DNA of 64,000 nt, from NCBI GenBank assembly GCA_001695595.3, contig MBPM02000004.1, forward strand, positions 806,001-870,000, in the 5' to 3' direction. This DNA comes from Plasmopara viticola (lineage: Eukaryota > Oomycota > Peronosporomycetes > Peronosporales > Peronosporaceae). Made by a program: the position numbers and the translations under genes. Positions 45,939 through 58,530 of this stretch are shown one piece after another; positions within the stretch are counted from its first letter, which is position 1, and each line of letters begins with the position of its first letter. A model generated the notes under the pieces. It saw only the letters and a program-made list of their open reading frames with translations. It was not told the DNA's origin and searched no databases.

Positions 45939-47614
45939 ATAATTGGCACGATATCCAGCCTTTAGGAGTTTCTTTCATGGCTATTTTTTTTTATCATGTC
46001 CATAGTTCATATCTTCTGCTCATAGATCCCTGTCTTGCAAGTAATGTAGGTTTAAAAAGCGCAGAGATGGTAAAAACCTTTCTCGTGAGTGCAAATGAGG
46101 CTTTTTTACTTGGATTCGATCGAAGAAAGAAGTTGTTTGACAAAATTTCTGCTGCACTGACGTGCCTCAGAGGTATGAGTCGAATAGCGCCTTGAACTTG
46201 CTCGCAGGATTTTCTTGAATCTCGTTAGTAATGGTGTCGTTGTCTCCTATACATACTACAATAATTGAGTTGGCCTGTCGTTCGTCCACCCAATGAACCT
46301 TTCTGCTTGATAGTCTTGAGAAGTTGAGAAAGACAAAGCGCGAATGATGAGCAGTCAAAGGAAGTAATTAAATGAGCGGGTGTATAAATAAAAGCATTCA
46401 ATATAGTCGTCGAGTTTAGCTGAGTTGTACGTCGTATCATGTGCTGTTTTTTCTACTAAATAGAAGATTCTGATTTTTTCGAAGCGACAAAAAGCTTTCC
46501 TAAGCACTTTGACAAATGTCACCAGATCTTTTCACTCTGACATATATAGCCCTGTTTTAATAGGTCCCTTTCCTCAACATGACCTCGAAATACTCAGGTT
46601 ATAACTATGTCACCAGACAGAAAAACGAGCTAATCACCTCAACAAGAAAATTTTGGGAAACGCGTCATATAAAAAAACAAGAGGCAGCCGGAAAATGCGA
46701 CTTTCCCAAAGATAACGTTAATTAAGGTATTTAGTAGAGACCGGGCATAGTTGACAAAAAGCATCGGTGCATTTGAAATTAACACCCTGAATACCAAAAC
46801 TGTCAATTACTTGACGTATAATAAATGTCTTACATGTTTGACAATTCTCTTTCGGTCGAAAAGAGAGGGCAAATTCGATGACTTTGCTTATGTTACAGTT
46901 CGGTACCTTTTTAACGAAAGTAACAACACTGTTCGTAAAGAGCGACAGCGACGTAAACATTCAAACAGATGTATTCAATGTTATGAATATTATCGAAATG
47001 CTGTAGCTGCTCGCTCTTGTGCACGGACCCGAAAAGGCCGCAGGCAATAGTCGACAACAGAAGCTTTGAGCGAAGCGGTCAATCTTTTGATGTTGTTGAG
47101 GATGCATATGAAACATACGCACTAATAATAAAATGAAAATGTCGTTGGAGAATTAGAAGTTAGGATCAGTTTTGGAAAATGATCTGTGTATTTTGGTGAA
47201 GGTATACTGCTTCATGTACAAACAGAAATCGTAATATTGCACTAACCTTTTCCCAAAAGATCGCGTTTGTCAGTCCTATTTCATTTAAAGTTGAATTACG
47301 GCCCCTTGCCATGTATAAAATTTAGAGTTCAAGTTGGCCTCACTCGCGCTACCGTTGCGCTGCTGCAGATAATACCGCCGCTCTTGAATCAGATGTCTGA
47401 TTGACCAAACGTATGGTGAGCCAGACATATATGACGACTAAGAAACTGTCCGCCCTGGACAAAAGTAAAGAACCTTTCGATCCGTCATAACGAACACGTA
47501 AATGGTTTAGGCGTCTTACTATTCCACGGCCAGGACGAGGGTTTAATAACTAAAAATTTAAATTTGCCGATAAGAAGTATAGTATAGCGTGGTAGATAAT
47601 AGCCAGCCGTACAT
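45939..47614. other. Conserved 3' flank of the Y gene (array unit 2)
   Basis: No gene. Nearly the same as 59874-61782 of unit 3 apart from the inserted RCC1-like segment there, and a diverged match to 32197-33840. Confidence 0.65.
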
Positions 47615-48006
47615 TGTATCACAGTCGCGGAGGAAGCATCCTTGAAGGGAAATCGTTGACCGAGGCTTGGGCGGCGGGCGGGGCAAAGTAGAAAAAGAAG
47701 AATAATTGTTAGTTGCTTCAAGCAAATTGAGAAATAGTGAGCTCTAGCGGATTCTTGTCTTGCAACAGCCTTGCGACTGCTATCACTTCTGAGGCTGTCG
47801 TTCTTCTTTGCTCCATCTGCTCTTCTACGCATCCTGGATTAATCTACCAACAACTTTTCTTGACTCGCAATGCTTAAAATGTATCTTTAAAATTGTGTAA
47901 TAGCCAGTTCCTTTTGACAGTACCAGTGCATACGTATATGATAAAGTAACTATATGGCTTAGTCTCCGTTATTGGCAAGTCTACCGGTGACAACGGTTAC
48001 GTCACA
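47615..48006 (-). repeat. LTR of gypsy family G2 (unit 2)
   Basis: TGTATCACAGTCGCGG to GGTTACGTCACA. Just outside on the plus-strand right is AGACCTCCCTTC, that is, a GAAGGGAGG purine tract on the minus strand, so this is the 3' LTR of the minus element. Confidence 0.7.
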
Positions 48007-50034
48007 AGACCTCCCTTCAAAAGATGCCGATCATAGATTATCGAGCTTATTCTTTTATAGATCTCAGAGAGGTCGATGAGTCCGGAAATTTGATTTACAT
48101 TCTTTATGGGCTTTCATGTGGTTCCCTTTTTGACCATCAAAGTTTGCACTGTAGGTAATCCGTATCTACGGTGTCCAATGACAGCTTCAACGAGTTGTCT
48201 TTTGATGCCATTAACGAACATAAGCTTATTCGACATTTGCCGATGCTTGGTCCTTGCGATACGGCTTTAACGGTGAAGTATGGAACACTGGATGTAGATA
48301 TAATTTTTTCGATGATTTAAACTATGTGGTGGACAAACAATATTTGCCACGAAATTGTCAACTTAAAGGTCTTGGAGAAGTATTCTATGCGCTCTTGTGA
48401 TTCGCTCATCCGGTCCTGTGAGATGTTTAGCCATGGTTCTTGACGTAAGCCTGTGAAATTCTGGATCTATTCCACGTCTTACATGTTAAACACAATCTCA
48501 AGTTTGTTTCAAACGGTAGCATTTAAATTGTAGACTGTACTCGTCGGCTACAGGCTATCTCAGCCAAATTCAAAAAGCCATTCCAAGCACTCTGTTCTGT
48601 AAGTCAAATAAAGGATAATTCTTTTCGTTTGTGGCTCGAAAGCCTAAGGCAAATTGTGTTGCGTTTCCACAACAGACACAATTGCTTGTCGTAACATTTA
48701 TGCAAACTTAGTGTCTCGGTCGTCGTTGATATGACACCGTTCTTTATATATTTATTCATGAAGTCCTTTGCGAATTTTGCAATATCATCCGTTGTCTTCG
48801 TTGGGATGAACATGGCCCTATCTGTTAAGCAATCAACAACAATCACGCCAGCAATAGAACCACTTTCGATCGTTGGTTAAGAAACGATGAAGTCAATTAA
48901 AATTTCGCCCCATCTGCGGCCTCTTGGAAAATCGACAAACCCAAGTAATACTAGCGGTTTTGCTGCCCAGCCTTGTGCTGCTGCCACATTCCGCATGTGT
49001 TGACATAGCGCTGTCCGTAATGCATCCTTTTCGGCCAGTTTTGACGTACGGCCAAACAGGGTTTTTGTATTTCTGGGTGGCCTGCCGATATAGAGCCGTA
49101 ATTTTTACAGATGACGCGAATTTTTTAATTTTCGTCGGCGGGAACATAAAGGCGTGGACTCTCAAATTGTCGTTTTGAAAATGCCTTATATCTTTATTAC
49201 GCTTTATAAATGATATACTGTAAGTCTCGGTTTTACGCATACATTTTATTTGCGGATAGAACAATCACAACCCATCTTGTCCTAAGTGTAGCTACGAACT
49301 TGCGACTCTCGGCCTCTCCGGTAGCTCTTTCAAGCTGATTTGAGCAGCTTCACTCTCAAAATTAAGTAAAGCGCGACAGTGCATCAACCACGGTGTTAAT
49401 TTTACCGAAAATTCACTTACAGCTCAATCAATCATCAAGCTACTTTGAGGTTCGCAGTCTTTTGCGTCAGGATCATTTGCGAACCATTCCAATGCAAAAA
49501 AACGATCGGTCAAGAAAATTTATTTGCCATACTTTTTGCGCATGCAAGATCGCAAATGGCTCTTGTTCGCGAACTGGGTGATTACACTACTTTGTCTTCA
49601 TTTTACGACCGATCAAAGACATTGGATGCATGAATCCTCCCTTCTTTCATGACAAGACACACTCGATGGCAAGATTCAAGACGTTCAACTGTATATTAAA
49701 AGATTTATAGAATTCCGGAGACCAAGAACCGGTAGAAGCGTCAGCGGTGCTAGGGTTCAGTAAAGCTGCGTACATGATTGTTCGAGAGCTTGAAGGACAC
49801 TTTTTTTAAAGTGTCGTGAAGAGGCTCTTCAAATTGCGCAAAGTCTTGCCAGAACCTTGGGATACGAACTGTTGTAATTGAGAAGGTCTCCATTTGCTTA
49901 TTTGGTCATAAAGCAAAAAGCTGAATCTTATTGGGGTCCATTTCGACGCCTTCGAGTCCGACAAAGTCTCTGAATATGGGATCTTATCCACGCAAAATAA
50001 ACACTTTGCCAACTTGATGCAGACTCCACATGGA
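48007..50034 (-). pseudogene. Ty3/gypsy G2 RT end, RNase H and integrase, broken (unit 2)
   Basis: Minus strand: RT motif with IKLAKCLFCV (about 50030-49990), decayed RNase H (about 49800-49560), the integrase zinc region (49264-48893), and the integrase core with VVDCLTDRAMFIPTKTTDD (48840-48780). A C-terminal remnant lies near 48550-48350. It is the counterpart of 34259-36397. Confidence 0.7.
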
Positions 50035-50215
50035 TTTTTGAGTCGCTTGTCATCTCCATGGGACTTAGCGAAGCCCGGCTACTTGCAATCGTCTTTTGCA
50101 GAAAGTCTTTTGAGATAATGAAAACATGAAAATCTTCTTTGACAGCCATTTTGTGATCACGCAAGTGAAAATTTTGCAAATCACGTTGCGGGTTTAAACC
50201 GTGTAATTAAACCGT
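50035..50215 (+). pseudogene. Inverted G2 RT fragment (unit 2)
   Basis: Plus-strand RT sequence (CTCCATGGGACTTAGCG, GTGTAATTAAACCGTATG) directly follows the minus-strand RT motif. It is the same junction as at 36400 and 39785. Confidence 0.6.
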
Positions 50216-53066
50216 ATGTATGACAAAACTATTCACAAAGTGGGTCCATGCACGGAATTTTATTATATCCCAGACGAGGTGTCAAAGGTGTTTTTCTCAC
50301 GCGGTGTCGAAAGCTTCGGCATTTGCGTACTCGGTGTAGCTGAAGTTAGCTGTGTGCACAAGGCACCAACCTACAAGCTACCTGACACAAAAGGTTGGTG
50401 CCGAAAAAGAAGACATACTTGGTCGAATAATGCCTGCAGAAACCATCTATTTGGTCCATCATTGAATTGCCATGCGCTATTCAGGACTTCGGTACCATTA
50501 TCTGACGATAGTCGGCTTTGCACTAGGCGAGAGAAAATTATGTGCTCGATCCCTTTTCGTTCTGAAAGTGTCTCGCTTAACAAATTTTGTGCGAAATACT
50601 GTTTCCGCATTCCTGCGTAGCACTTCATGCGCCAGATTGTCCTAAGCAATTTTGACCCTTAATTTTTGAAGTGCTCAGCCTTCACAGAATCATGTGGATT
50701 GACGACGAAAACAGCTTCAATGTCTTTGTCGTGACACAACGTTCTCGAAAGCGGGTAAATAAAACAAGCTCCGTCATTCTATGACGACAAACCTGGCCTT
50801 GTTCCCGATAGTGGCTAAAACTTTGCGTCTCTTATCTATGCGGGCCTTGCGTTGTCCATCAGCCCATCTGTCTGGACACGGATTCTGTAAGCTCATTTAC
50901 AGCGTGGCGCTCCGTGTTGATGCAAGGTGTTATGCAACCTACACTTCAGTTGACAGCTGTTTTTTTGCTTACAAAGTCACACCATGCCGATGATATTCTT
51001 TGAAACATGCAAGTCTTCGAATGTTCTCGATGTGATAAAAAAAGGTTTTGTGCAAGTTCATGTGCACACTTCATCGAAGGCGGTGAACAACCTGGTTGTA
51101 GCCAAGGCCAACTTGCTTAATCTTGCTTTTGATCGCTTTGAGCTCAAGTCGTTTTACCAAGTCTTTGGGTCTACCGTTAGACTACATCCATTGTGGTTAG
51201 AAGGGTGACGGAAACCTATAAACCAAAGTCTATAAATGCTTTAGCATTGCTTTGAGTATCGCATGAACTGCTTCTCTAGCTTAAAAATTTGTTGCTTACG
51301 TTTGGAAAAATACAATTCAACGATATGTGATCGACAACGCCACAATTGTTGCATGTTGCCGATTTTGTCTTGTCTTCGTTCTTGTCCCTCTCCGTTTTAA
51401 AAATGATTTGGCGTTTAAGGTCTTGACTTGTTCGCACCATAACCTCACTTTATGAGCACCGTCTCAAACATCTCGGTGCGAACTCGAAGTCGAAGGCAAA
51501 TTGATGGCTTTCTGAAGAGTTTTGAAAGACCGTCTTCATGATTTTTTCACCCAATTCATCTAATCAAAAAATTTTTCCGGATTTACTAATGTCCGATACA
51601 GTTTCGAACGCTTAATTCTGGAATCTTGAGACGTACTTGACGATAATTTCCCTTTGTTTCAGGTGAAAAATCCGCGCTCAAAGAGAAAATTCGACATTCT
51701 TGGGCCTGAAGCGTGTGGAAAGCTATGTTTTCATTAGTGCCCAATTCTCGTGAGTATACGATTGGCTATGAAGCCACGATACCAAGTTAGTACAAAAGTG
51801 CTTAATTTATTTGAGATAAGCGACACAAAGTATGACGGCTCTTTTGTCATCAAGTAGACCTTAATGACGTTGTACGGTTTTGTTGCTAATATCTACTTAT
51901 CAGCCTTCGCCAAGCCTTCTTTCGTCAGCGATTGGATCCTTTTTTGTCGAATTGCCTCTAAATGCGACGTGAAATTAAAGCGCTCGTGAGCCTGTTGCAG
52001 TTGGGGTTGCATTTGAGCTTGCATCTGGGCACAATTTTGCTGTTGATACTGGAAAAGATATAGCAGTAATTGCTGCATCTTCGAACGTACCACGTACGCA
52101 TCAGCAGCCCAGCGTGTTTCAGACCATGTGGACAAATATCTAACCTACGCGACACTCGCTGTAATAGTTTTTGTTTTTAAATAAGCGAGCTGTGTAATCA
52201 TGTGATCAACAATCCCGTAGTTTTAGAATCCGCTAAGCAATTGGTACTTGACGCACCTTGCGAACTCGTCGCTCGTAAATTTGAGCGCGATGTGAGCCGT
52301 AAAGGTTCAATCTTGTCAGGAGCTCTAACTCTGCTCTGTTGACAAGGGCTCAGGTTTTAAGATGAGTGCTCATCCTTCCGGCCTCTTCATTGGGCCATAC
52401 TTGCTGTTCTATTTAACGCTCGTATTTTAGTCTATAAGACTTACATAAATTTTATCCTGAAAAACAGATCTAATTTTGTTTTACAGTCTACGCTTTTTGT
52501 TTATATGGATTAAGTGGTCTAAGGAACTTCCAAAGTTAGTGAGCCTGCTGGATACGACGCTTTAGACTTTCATTGATGTCGTGCACTATGTTTCTGGCGC
52601 TTTGTTTCGGATAGAATTGGCAGCTATTAAACGTTGTTATTTATAAGTTTTTTTCAGCTCGTTAGAATTACAGGATTGTTCAAATCGAGTTTGTAGGCTC
52701 ACGAGTCAATCGATTTTCCATTTAACAAAGCCAAACGATACAGCCCAAGACTCGAGATGAAAAAAATCAACCAAAGCCAAGTAGGGAACTGCTTTGAAGA
52801 TTTTCTCCGTGTTTTTAACAGCGGGTCAGTTTCACCAAACATGCAGAAAAACAAAGCTATAGGCCAACCAAAATAGGTTCAGATGTTTGTACCACACAGG
52901 CCCGCAGCCCAATGAGCAACAACTTCATGCTGAAAGGACTTTTTTTGTAATGCACCACTTTTCACTATGTAGTCAGGACTTATAATCGCAGGATGACGCA
53001 CTTCTCCCAATGTGACAACGCATATCCTTGTCTTGAGCTCTTGATCTTGACCAACAAATTCCACCA
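50216..53066 (-). pseudogene. G2 gag and leader region (unit 2)
   Basis: On the minus strand a perfect zinc knuckle CNNCGVVDHISLNC is coded at 51353-51312, downstream of a Gln-rich gag stretch (52135-51893, with QMQAQMQPQLQQAHERF). The rest is broken. This is the better kept of the two gag copies. Confidence 0.65.
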
Positions 53067-53300
53067 TGTGACACAATCGCAAAAAATCTTCCTTGAAGGA
53101 CGTTTGTTCTACGTGGCTTTGGCGTCGAGCAAGGCAAAGTCAGCGGGGGATGAGTAGTTTCTAGATGCGTAAAGTAAGTTGCGAGATAAATTCAAATGGA
53201 GAGCATCACCGAAATCTTGACAAGTGGCTCTCAGCCATTCACTGTAGCCATCTTATAGCTATCGTTTTTTTTACAACCCATCGTTTTTTTTTCAGATCCC
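53067..53300 (-). repeat. Remnant of the G2 5' LTR (unit 2)
   Basis: TGTGACACAATCGC followed by CCTTGAAGG and a GGCAAAGT stretch aligns, with many changes, to the LTR at 47615. Homology fades after about 53300. The position, 5 kb from the 3' LTR and beyond gag, is right for the 5' LTR. Confidence 0.5.
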
Positions 53301-53589
53301 AGATTACTTTTAACAATATGGTCTCTCGACTTTTAATGATCGTGGGACGTCTGAACCTTGCTTTAATGTTAACGTCTCTTCATCTGCTGTATCGGTGCAA
53401 ATAGGATGCAAGAAGTTCGTAGGCTAGAGCACTGTGCACGGCTATTGTCATCTAAGCCTAGCAATTCCATTGCCAGCGATACCGATGGACACAATGTCCG
53501 GAAGTAACTTTTTTTGTGTATGGACCTACATTTTGAATACTTTCAGGTTTGTTTGTGTAGTGAACTAAGTGAACTGTTTACTTCGTTTC

Positions 53590-55963
53590 CGACCCCAGAT
53601 AGACTATTCGAGTCTCTTGTCACTTCTTTGGGGTATAGAAAAGCCCGGCTACCCGTGATCGTCTTTTGCAAAAAAAGGCTTTTTGTATTGAGAGAAAGCA
53701 AGAAATCTACCGTGACAACATCTACGTACTCACGCAAAGTGAAGATCTTGTAAATCTCATTACGGCTTTAGATCGAGTGATTAGATGGTGTGAAGAACAG
53801 CTAGCTTACGTTAAGTTGGCAAAGTGCCAATTTTGCGTAAATATGATACATGTTTAAGAAACTTTGCCGAACGAAAAGGCGTCGAAATAGATCTTTGAAA
53901 AGCTGGGTTTCAAGTGCCTTAGATAAAAATAAATGGAGTGCTTTTTTGGCACTACAGCTTAGGACTTATGGTTTTTGCAATGACTTCGAGAGCCACTCCA
54001 CGACAGTATGAATAAAATAAATTAAAAACTCCTCGAGAAGCGGGTGAGCTCTTGAACAATAACTATGCTGCTTCACTGATCTCAAGCGTCGCTCGACACT
54101 TTTGATCTTAGTCTACAATACATTTCGAATTGACTTTTTATACTAATGAACGCCTTAAGTTTTGCGATCGGGGAGTCTTGTTTATAAAGGAGGAAGGGCT
54201 GGGAGATCCAATTGCTTTTACTGGTCGTAGATGAAGCCAGATGAGTTGAGCTCTTCAATTTGTGAGTATGAACTTCCTGATATTATGCAGGCTCTGAACG
54301 TATGGCGTGTGTACCTTCTTGATTGAGCTTTCAAAGAGATTCGATGAGTGATGAGGTGATCCTGACGCAAAGGACTAATAATTACATAGTAGCTCAAAGA
54401 TTCAGTGAGCTCACTGAATTTTAGGCTTTGTTCAAGAGAAATCTCGCTATATCTAATACTTTGGCTGATACTCTGTCACACGGTCCGGATTTTTAGGCTC
54501 AGATGCCCAAGTTAGCTTTCAAGAGCTTTTGCTAACGGCTCAATTAGTGCGAGATCTTGGCAAATTCAGGATGTATATAATAATCGCTGCTCAATCCTCA
54601 AAGACAATGTATGCGTGCCTACAGATACCATCTAAAGGCTGAAAAATGGAAATGATCTTCATGGCAGAATGATATTATGTAATCTCAAAACGTCGAAGAT
54701 GAGACCCCACGACTGTATATTCTTGTCGACAGACATCTTAATAGTCGCGTCATCTAAGCCTGCAATCGATTTTAAATCGGCAGGCCACCCAGGGTTTTAC
54801 AAGAGCTGTCTGGCCGTACGTGAAAAGTACTACTGGCAAGAAAATAACGAAGTACATCCGGTACTTTGTCAACACCTGTGATATGTGTCTGCCGGGAAGA
54901 CTAAACCGCCAGAAGTTTTTAAAGCTGTGGGTGTTCGAAGAGGCGTCAGATGGGTCTAAAATATAACGGACTTGATTGTGTCTTTAACAGGAACAAAAAG
55001 TGATTGCAATGCCGTCATGGTGATTGTTGATCGCTTAACCAAAAGGACCATGTTCACCGCTACGAAGACAACGGACGATACTGCTGAGATCGCAAGGGTC
55101 TTCATGGAGAAATGAATGTAGGTTCAGAGCATTTCAAAGACCATTGTGTCCAACCGAGACACTAAGTCTACATCGAAGTTATGGCAAGCGATTGTGCCTG
55201 CTGTGGGAACGCAATATACTTTAATTTTGGCTACTAGGTCACAAACGGATGAGCAAATGGAAATAACTGGCCGTTATATTGGAGCTCTCCTCCAAAGTGT
55301 CGTCAACCTAGCACATAAAGCTTTGAATGACTTTTTGGATTAGTATGAGATAGCCTGTAATCGAGACGTACACTTTACAATTGGATTTTCAACGTTCGAA
55401 GCGATTCTATTTTTTTCGCGCCACATGGTGTGGCATCCTTGTCAAGAAAGTCCACTTAATGTCGCACAGGATATGAAGAGGGAAGCACAAGATCGCATAA
55501 AATACTATTACGAAAATAATAGGCTTGTCCATCACTTCCAAGGGTGTTGTCGGACGACAGAAATTTTGATTGTCCGTCATAAAGGTTTTGCTCAGCCAAA
55601 GTAAGATATATTGGCCCGATTCGGATCGTGAACAATGTTCCGCAAGATTCTTTGAATTTCAAACGTTTCAGGAGTTTCACCTGCATCCAGTGTTTCACGG
55701 TCCACAATTGAGCCATATCGAAAGGACCTCAAGCGTCAGCAAATATCGAATAAGTTCATGCTGGCTGATGATTCCGAACGTTGAAGCCGTGATCGGACAC
55801 CGTAAGCTCAAGAGAATCCTACACTCCAAAGTTTGATTGCCTGGGAAGTCACTTCGGAGCCTGTTGAGACGCTTAAGCGGACTTTTAAAGTCTTCGACAT
55901 TTTTTGAAATTTAGAGAGATGAATTCTATTATTTAAATTAGGCATTTTTTCGAAGAAAAGTCA
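53590..55963 (+). pseudogene. Ty3/gypsy G2 pol, plus-strand copy, broken (unit 2)
   Basis: The counterpart of 40640-43008. RT (53600-53860, with QLAYVKLAKCQFCVNMI), RNase H (54040-54330), integrase zinc region (54770-54890), integrase core (54960-55240) and C-terminal region to about 55860 are present with frequent stops. It is immediately followed by a plus-oriented LTR. Confidence 0.72.
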
Positions 55964-56643
55964 TGCGATGTAACTGTCGTCGCCGGCAGATTCGCTAATA
56001 ACGGCACCTTCGATATGAAGTAGTATTACATCATACCTACGCGCTTGCTTTATTAACGAGAACTAGCGATGTCATAATTTAGACAAGAGGCAACATTCAG
56101 ATATCTTCTAATCTTTGCGAGTTAAGAAACTTTATTAGTTAAAAAAGAATAGGATCCTTAGGAAGGCAGATGAAGAAAAAAAGATCGATAGTTTTCAGGA
56201 TGGTAGCGGTATATGGCTGAGAGCCACCAGAAAGGCTGTAATATGACAAGAATCCGTAAGAGCTCACCATTCGATATCACTTCTCAATTTGCTCCTGTTG
56301 GTTTGTTGGTAAAAGCCGAAGTGGATAAATTTAGGTCCTGAGTTCGCTACCCTGTGCTACATCTAAGCCTATCCGTCTAGATCATTTTAGAAGCTTCTAC
56401 AAGCAACATTATTTATCTAGACCAATCAACGACTACCATTACGTCCGTAATCAAATCTGTAACTAAGATAGCAACTGTAAACATTACCGTAAAACTCGTG
56501 ACGTCACCCAAGCACATTCAGCGGTGTATCTCAACAACTCTTAGCAACTAGCACTCCACCTCCATCGCCTACTTTGCTGCCCGCTGCTCAAACCTTGTCT
56601 GACGACCGACCTTCAAAAAAGCTACCTCCGCGATTGTGTCACA
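55964..56643 (+). repeat. Plus-oriented G2 LTR with internal insertion
   Basis: It starts GCGATGTAACTGTCGTCGCC (first T lies at 55964) and ends CCGCGATTGTGTCACA, which are the two ends of the G2 LTR. It is about 680 bp long, against 392-418 bp for the others; the extra part lies between about 56310 and 56560. It terminates the plus-strand element of unit 2. Confidence 0.6.
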
Positions 56644-57412
56644 ATGGAAACTTGACTGCTAAAGGCACACTTAGGCTTACAAGCCCTGTGCATGCGAGAA
56701 GACACTGATGACATCCCATCTAAGAAATCTTGGCCTCGTTATAGTATTGCTAATAAATATGGGGTTATAATAGTGTAATAATTTTAACATTTGTTGTTTG
56801 AGAACTCTTGCGTCTCCAGCGCATAGTTTGGAAATTTTCAAAGGCAAAAGTTGTTAGTCACCTTCAAGAGAGAGATGTTTCTTTATATTTACGAAGACAA
56901 TTGCAGCACCCCATTGATGGAGTCTTATTGTTAAAATATTACCACGTTTTGTGAAGGTTTTGAATGGGGTAAGTGCAAAATCTTTGAAAAGTGTGTCGTA
57001 ATCAACTCATCGTCTATGCGCATAGAAGGTGCTCATGTTTTAAGGATTTTTCTGCAATTATCTGACTATTACTTCCGCGTATTGGATAAAATCTACTACA
57101 AACTCATGGTAAAATTTGCATATGAGCGACCATTACTGCCTCGCACTATCCACCATTATCATTTTTATGCGAAATTTAATTTGATGGTGACGTTGAAAGC
57201 AAGATTATTGTAATGTGCTTAAGTCGTGCAATGAAACTTAACTGCTGACAGCACAAGCCTTTTAAGCACTGTGCTTGCGAGAAAATGTGATGCGACATCA
57301 TGAGGTCGCATAAAAGAGAACACGCGTTAATACACGTAATCAACTAGCTGCGTTGACGATTCGACACCACAATCGTTATGTTAGTGCATGTAGAATCGAG
57401 TGACTTACTTAT
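56644..57412. other. Upstream region of lectin X3
   Basis: No gene. 56644-56710 resembles the TTGACTGCTAAAAGCACAAG segment upstream of the X genes, which reappears at about 57239, so a short duplication lies here. 57030-57412 matches 43080-43496. Confidence 0.5.
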
Positions 57413-57547
57413 GTCTACACATCCCACGATCGTCTTTTTTCAAGTCCACATTGTAGCTATCAACTCGATATATGTTGGTAATATGTACCACATAATCCAT
57501 TCGAGGGCTCAGGCTCTTGCATCTCAACAAGTCATTTTACAATATAC
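57413..57547 (+). promoter_or_regulatory. Upstream motif and initiator of lectin gene X3
   Basis: GTCTACACATCCCACGATCG starts 162 nt before the ATG. GTCATTTTACAATATAC occupies 57531-57547. Confidence 0.5.
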
Positions 57548-57574
57548 GCTCTCCCACCCACCTCGTCTACTTCG

Positions 57575-58105
57575 ATGAAGCTCTACTTCTACGTTTTAAC
57601 GACGCTTGTGCTTGTTCAAGGCAGACTTTTCAATACCAACAGAGACCTCCATATGTGCAGAGCCGTTGGTGGACGCTTAGGTATAGCTTTTGACGACGCC
57701 GAACTCGTAAAGGCTGGGCAAACTTTGACAACAATCAGGCTCTGCGGTGATGAGCGTCTGTACGGCATTGGCGTTTCAATCACATCTCCGACAAATGAAA
57801 AGCATGAGCTGTTTCACGGTTCGGACACGAAGTGTCGAGTGTTTGATCTTGATCCAAACGATCACATCAATTTTGTCCAAGTGCGCACTGTGGGCGCTGA
57901 CTACTATATATCAAAACGCGTTTCTTACGTCAAGATCTTAACCAAAGGTGGTATGCTCTATGAAGCCGGCAAGTTACCGATTATTGAGAACACCGTGCAA
58001 AATTGTACAGCTCTTGATGGGTTTACACTCGGTGGCTTTTTCGGGCGCAGTGGCGAGGAAATTGATTCACTTGGTCCAATATGGACACCAATTAAGCGTA
58101 CTTAG
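57575..58105 (+). CDS. Secreted jacalin-like lectin X3 (176 aa)
   Basis: The duplicate of X2 with the signal peptide MKLYFYVLTTLVLVQG. The jacalin domain runs from C28 to GGFFGRSGEEIDSLGPIW. The aspartate of the first putative sugar loop is lost (ERLYG for ERLDG), while GEEID is kept. X2's extra fifth cysteine is serine here (KRVSYVK). I count about 33 amino-acid differences and a one-codon length difference from X2, although the flanking non-coding DNA is much more alike. The intact frame and promoter suggest a working gene. Confidence 0.85.
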   Translation: MKLYFYVLTTLVLVQGRLFNTNRDLHMCRAVGGRLGIAFDDAELVKAGQTLTTIRLCGDERLYGIGVSITSPTNEKHELFHGSDTKCRVFDLDPNDHINFVQVRTVGADYYISKRVSYVKILTKGGMLYEAGKLPIIENTVQNCTALDGFTLGGFFGRSGEEIDSLGPIWTPIKRT

Positions 58106-58380
58106 CCTGTAGCTACGCAGGATGACCAGCTTATGTAAAAAATAGAGTTTTGGTCCGATTTCTGTTTTGCAAATCAGACCACGCTTAGGGGCCGGATAAT
58201 CATACGTGGCCTGTGGCGACGTCTAAGTGCTAGATTTTTTTTAATCCAGTTTGACCAGACGAAAGATACTCGGTACAATGTCCTGTCGTGATTTTATTCT
58301 ACGGTCATCACGAGTTTGATCATCAGAGTAGGTTTTTATTTTTATTTTTTAAATAGCACAGACTTCATAGAGGCTCCACC

Positions 58381-58530
58381 ATGACGACAATTGAGGTCTG
58401 TGAGCATCTGGATGGCATTGGCGTTTCGGTCTCGTCTAGAACAAATTTTAAAGCAAGAACCGTTTCGTGGCTCGATTCCTTTGTCAGCGATAGGCCCAGC
58501 TTTTCAGGCAAGAAACTAACTGGCATTTAG
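58381..58530 (+). pseudogene. Lectin-gene relic between X3 and Y3
   Basis: The copy of the relic at 44449. VCEHLDGIGVSVSSRTNFK matches the central lectin strand; the frame is then shifted and closed by a TAG at about 58528. No signal peptide or domain ends. Confidence 0.65.

Larger units (their letters stand above)
43061..57030 (+). repeat. Array unit 2 (X2, relic, Y2, gypsy block)
   Basis: The full period of the array. The X2 to X3 offset is 13916 bp and the Y2 to Y3 offset is 13936 bp. Upstream flanks, genes, relic, 3' flanks and LTR all have counterparts in unit 3 (57031 to 62948, then cut by a copia element). Confidence 0.85.
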
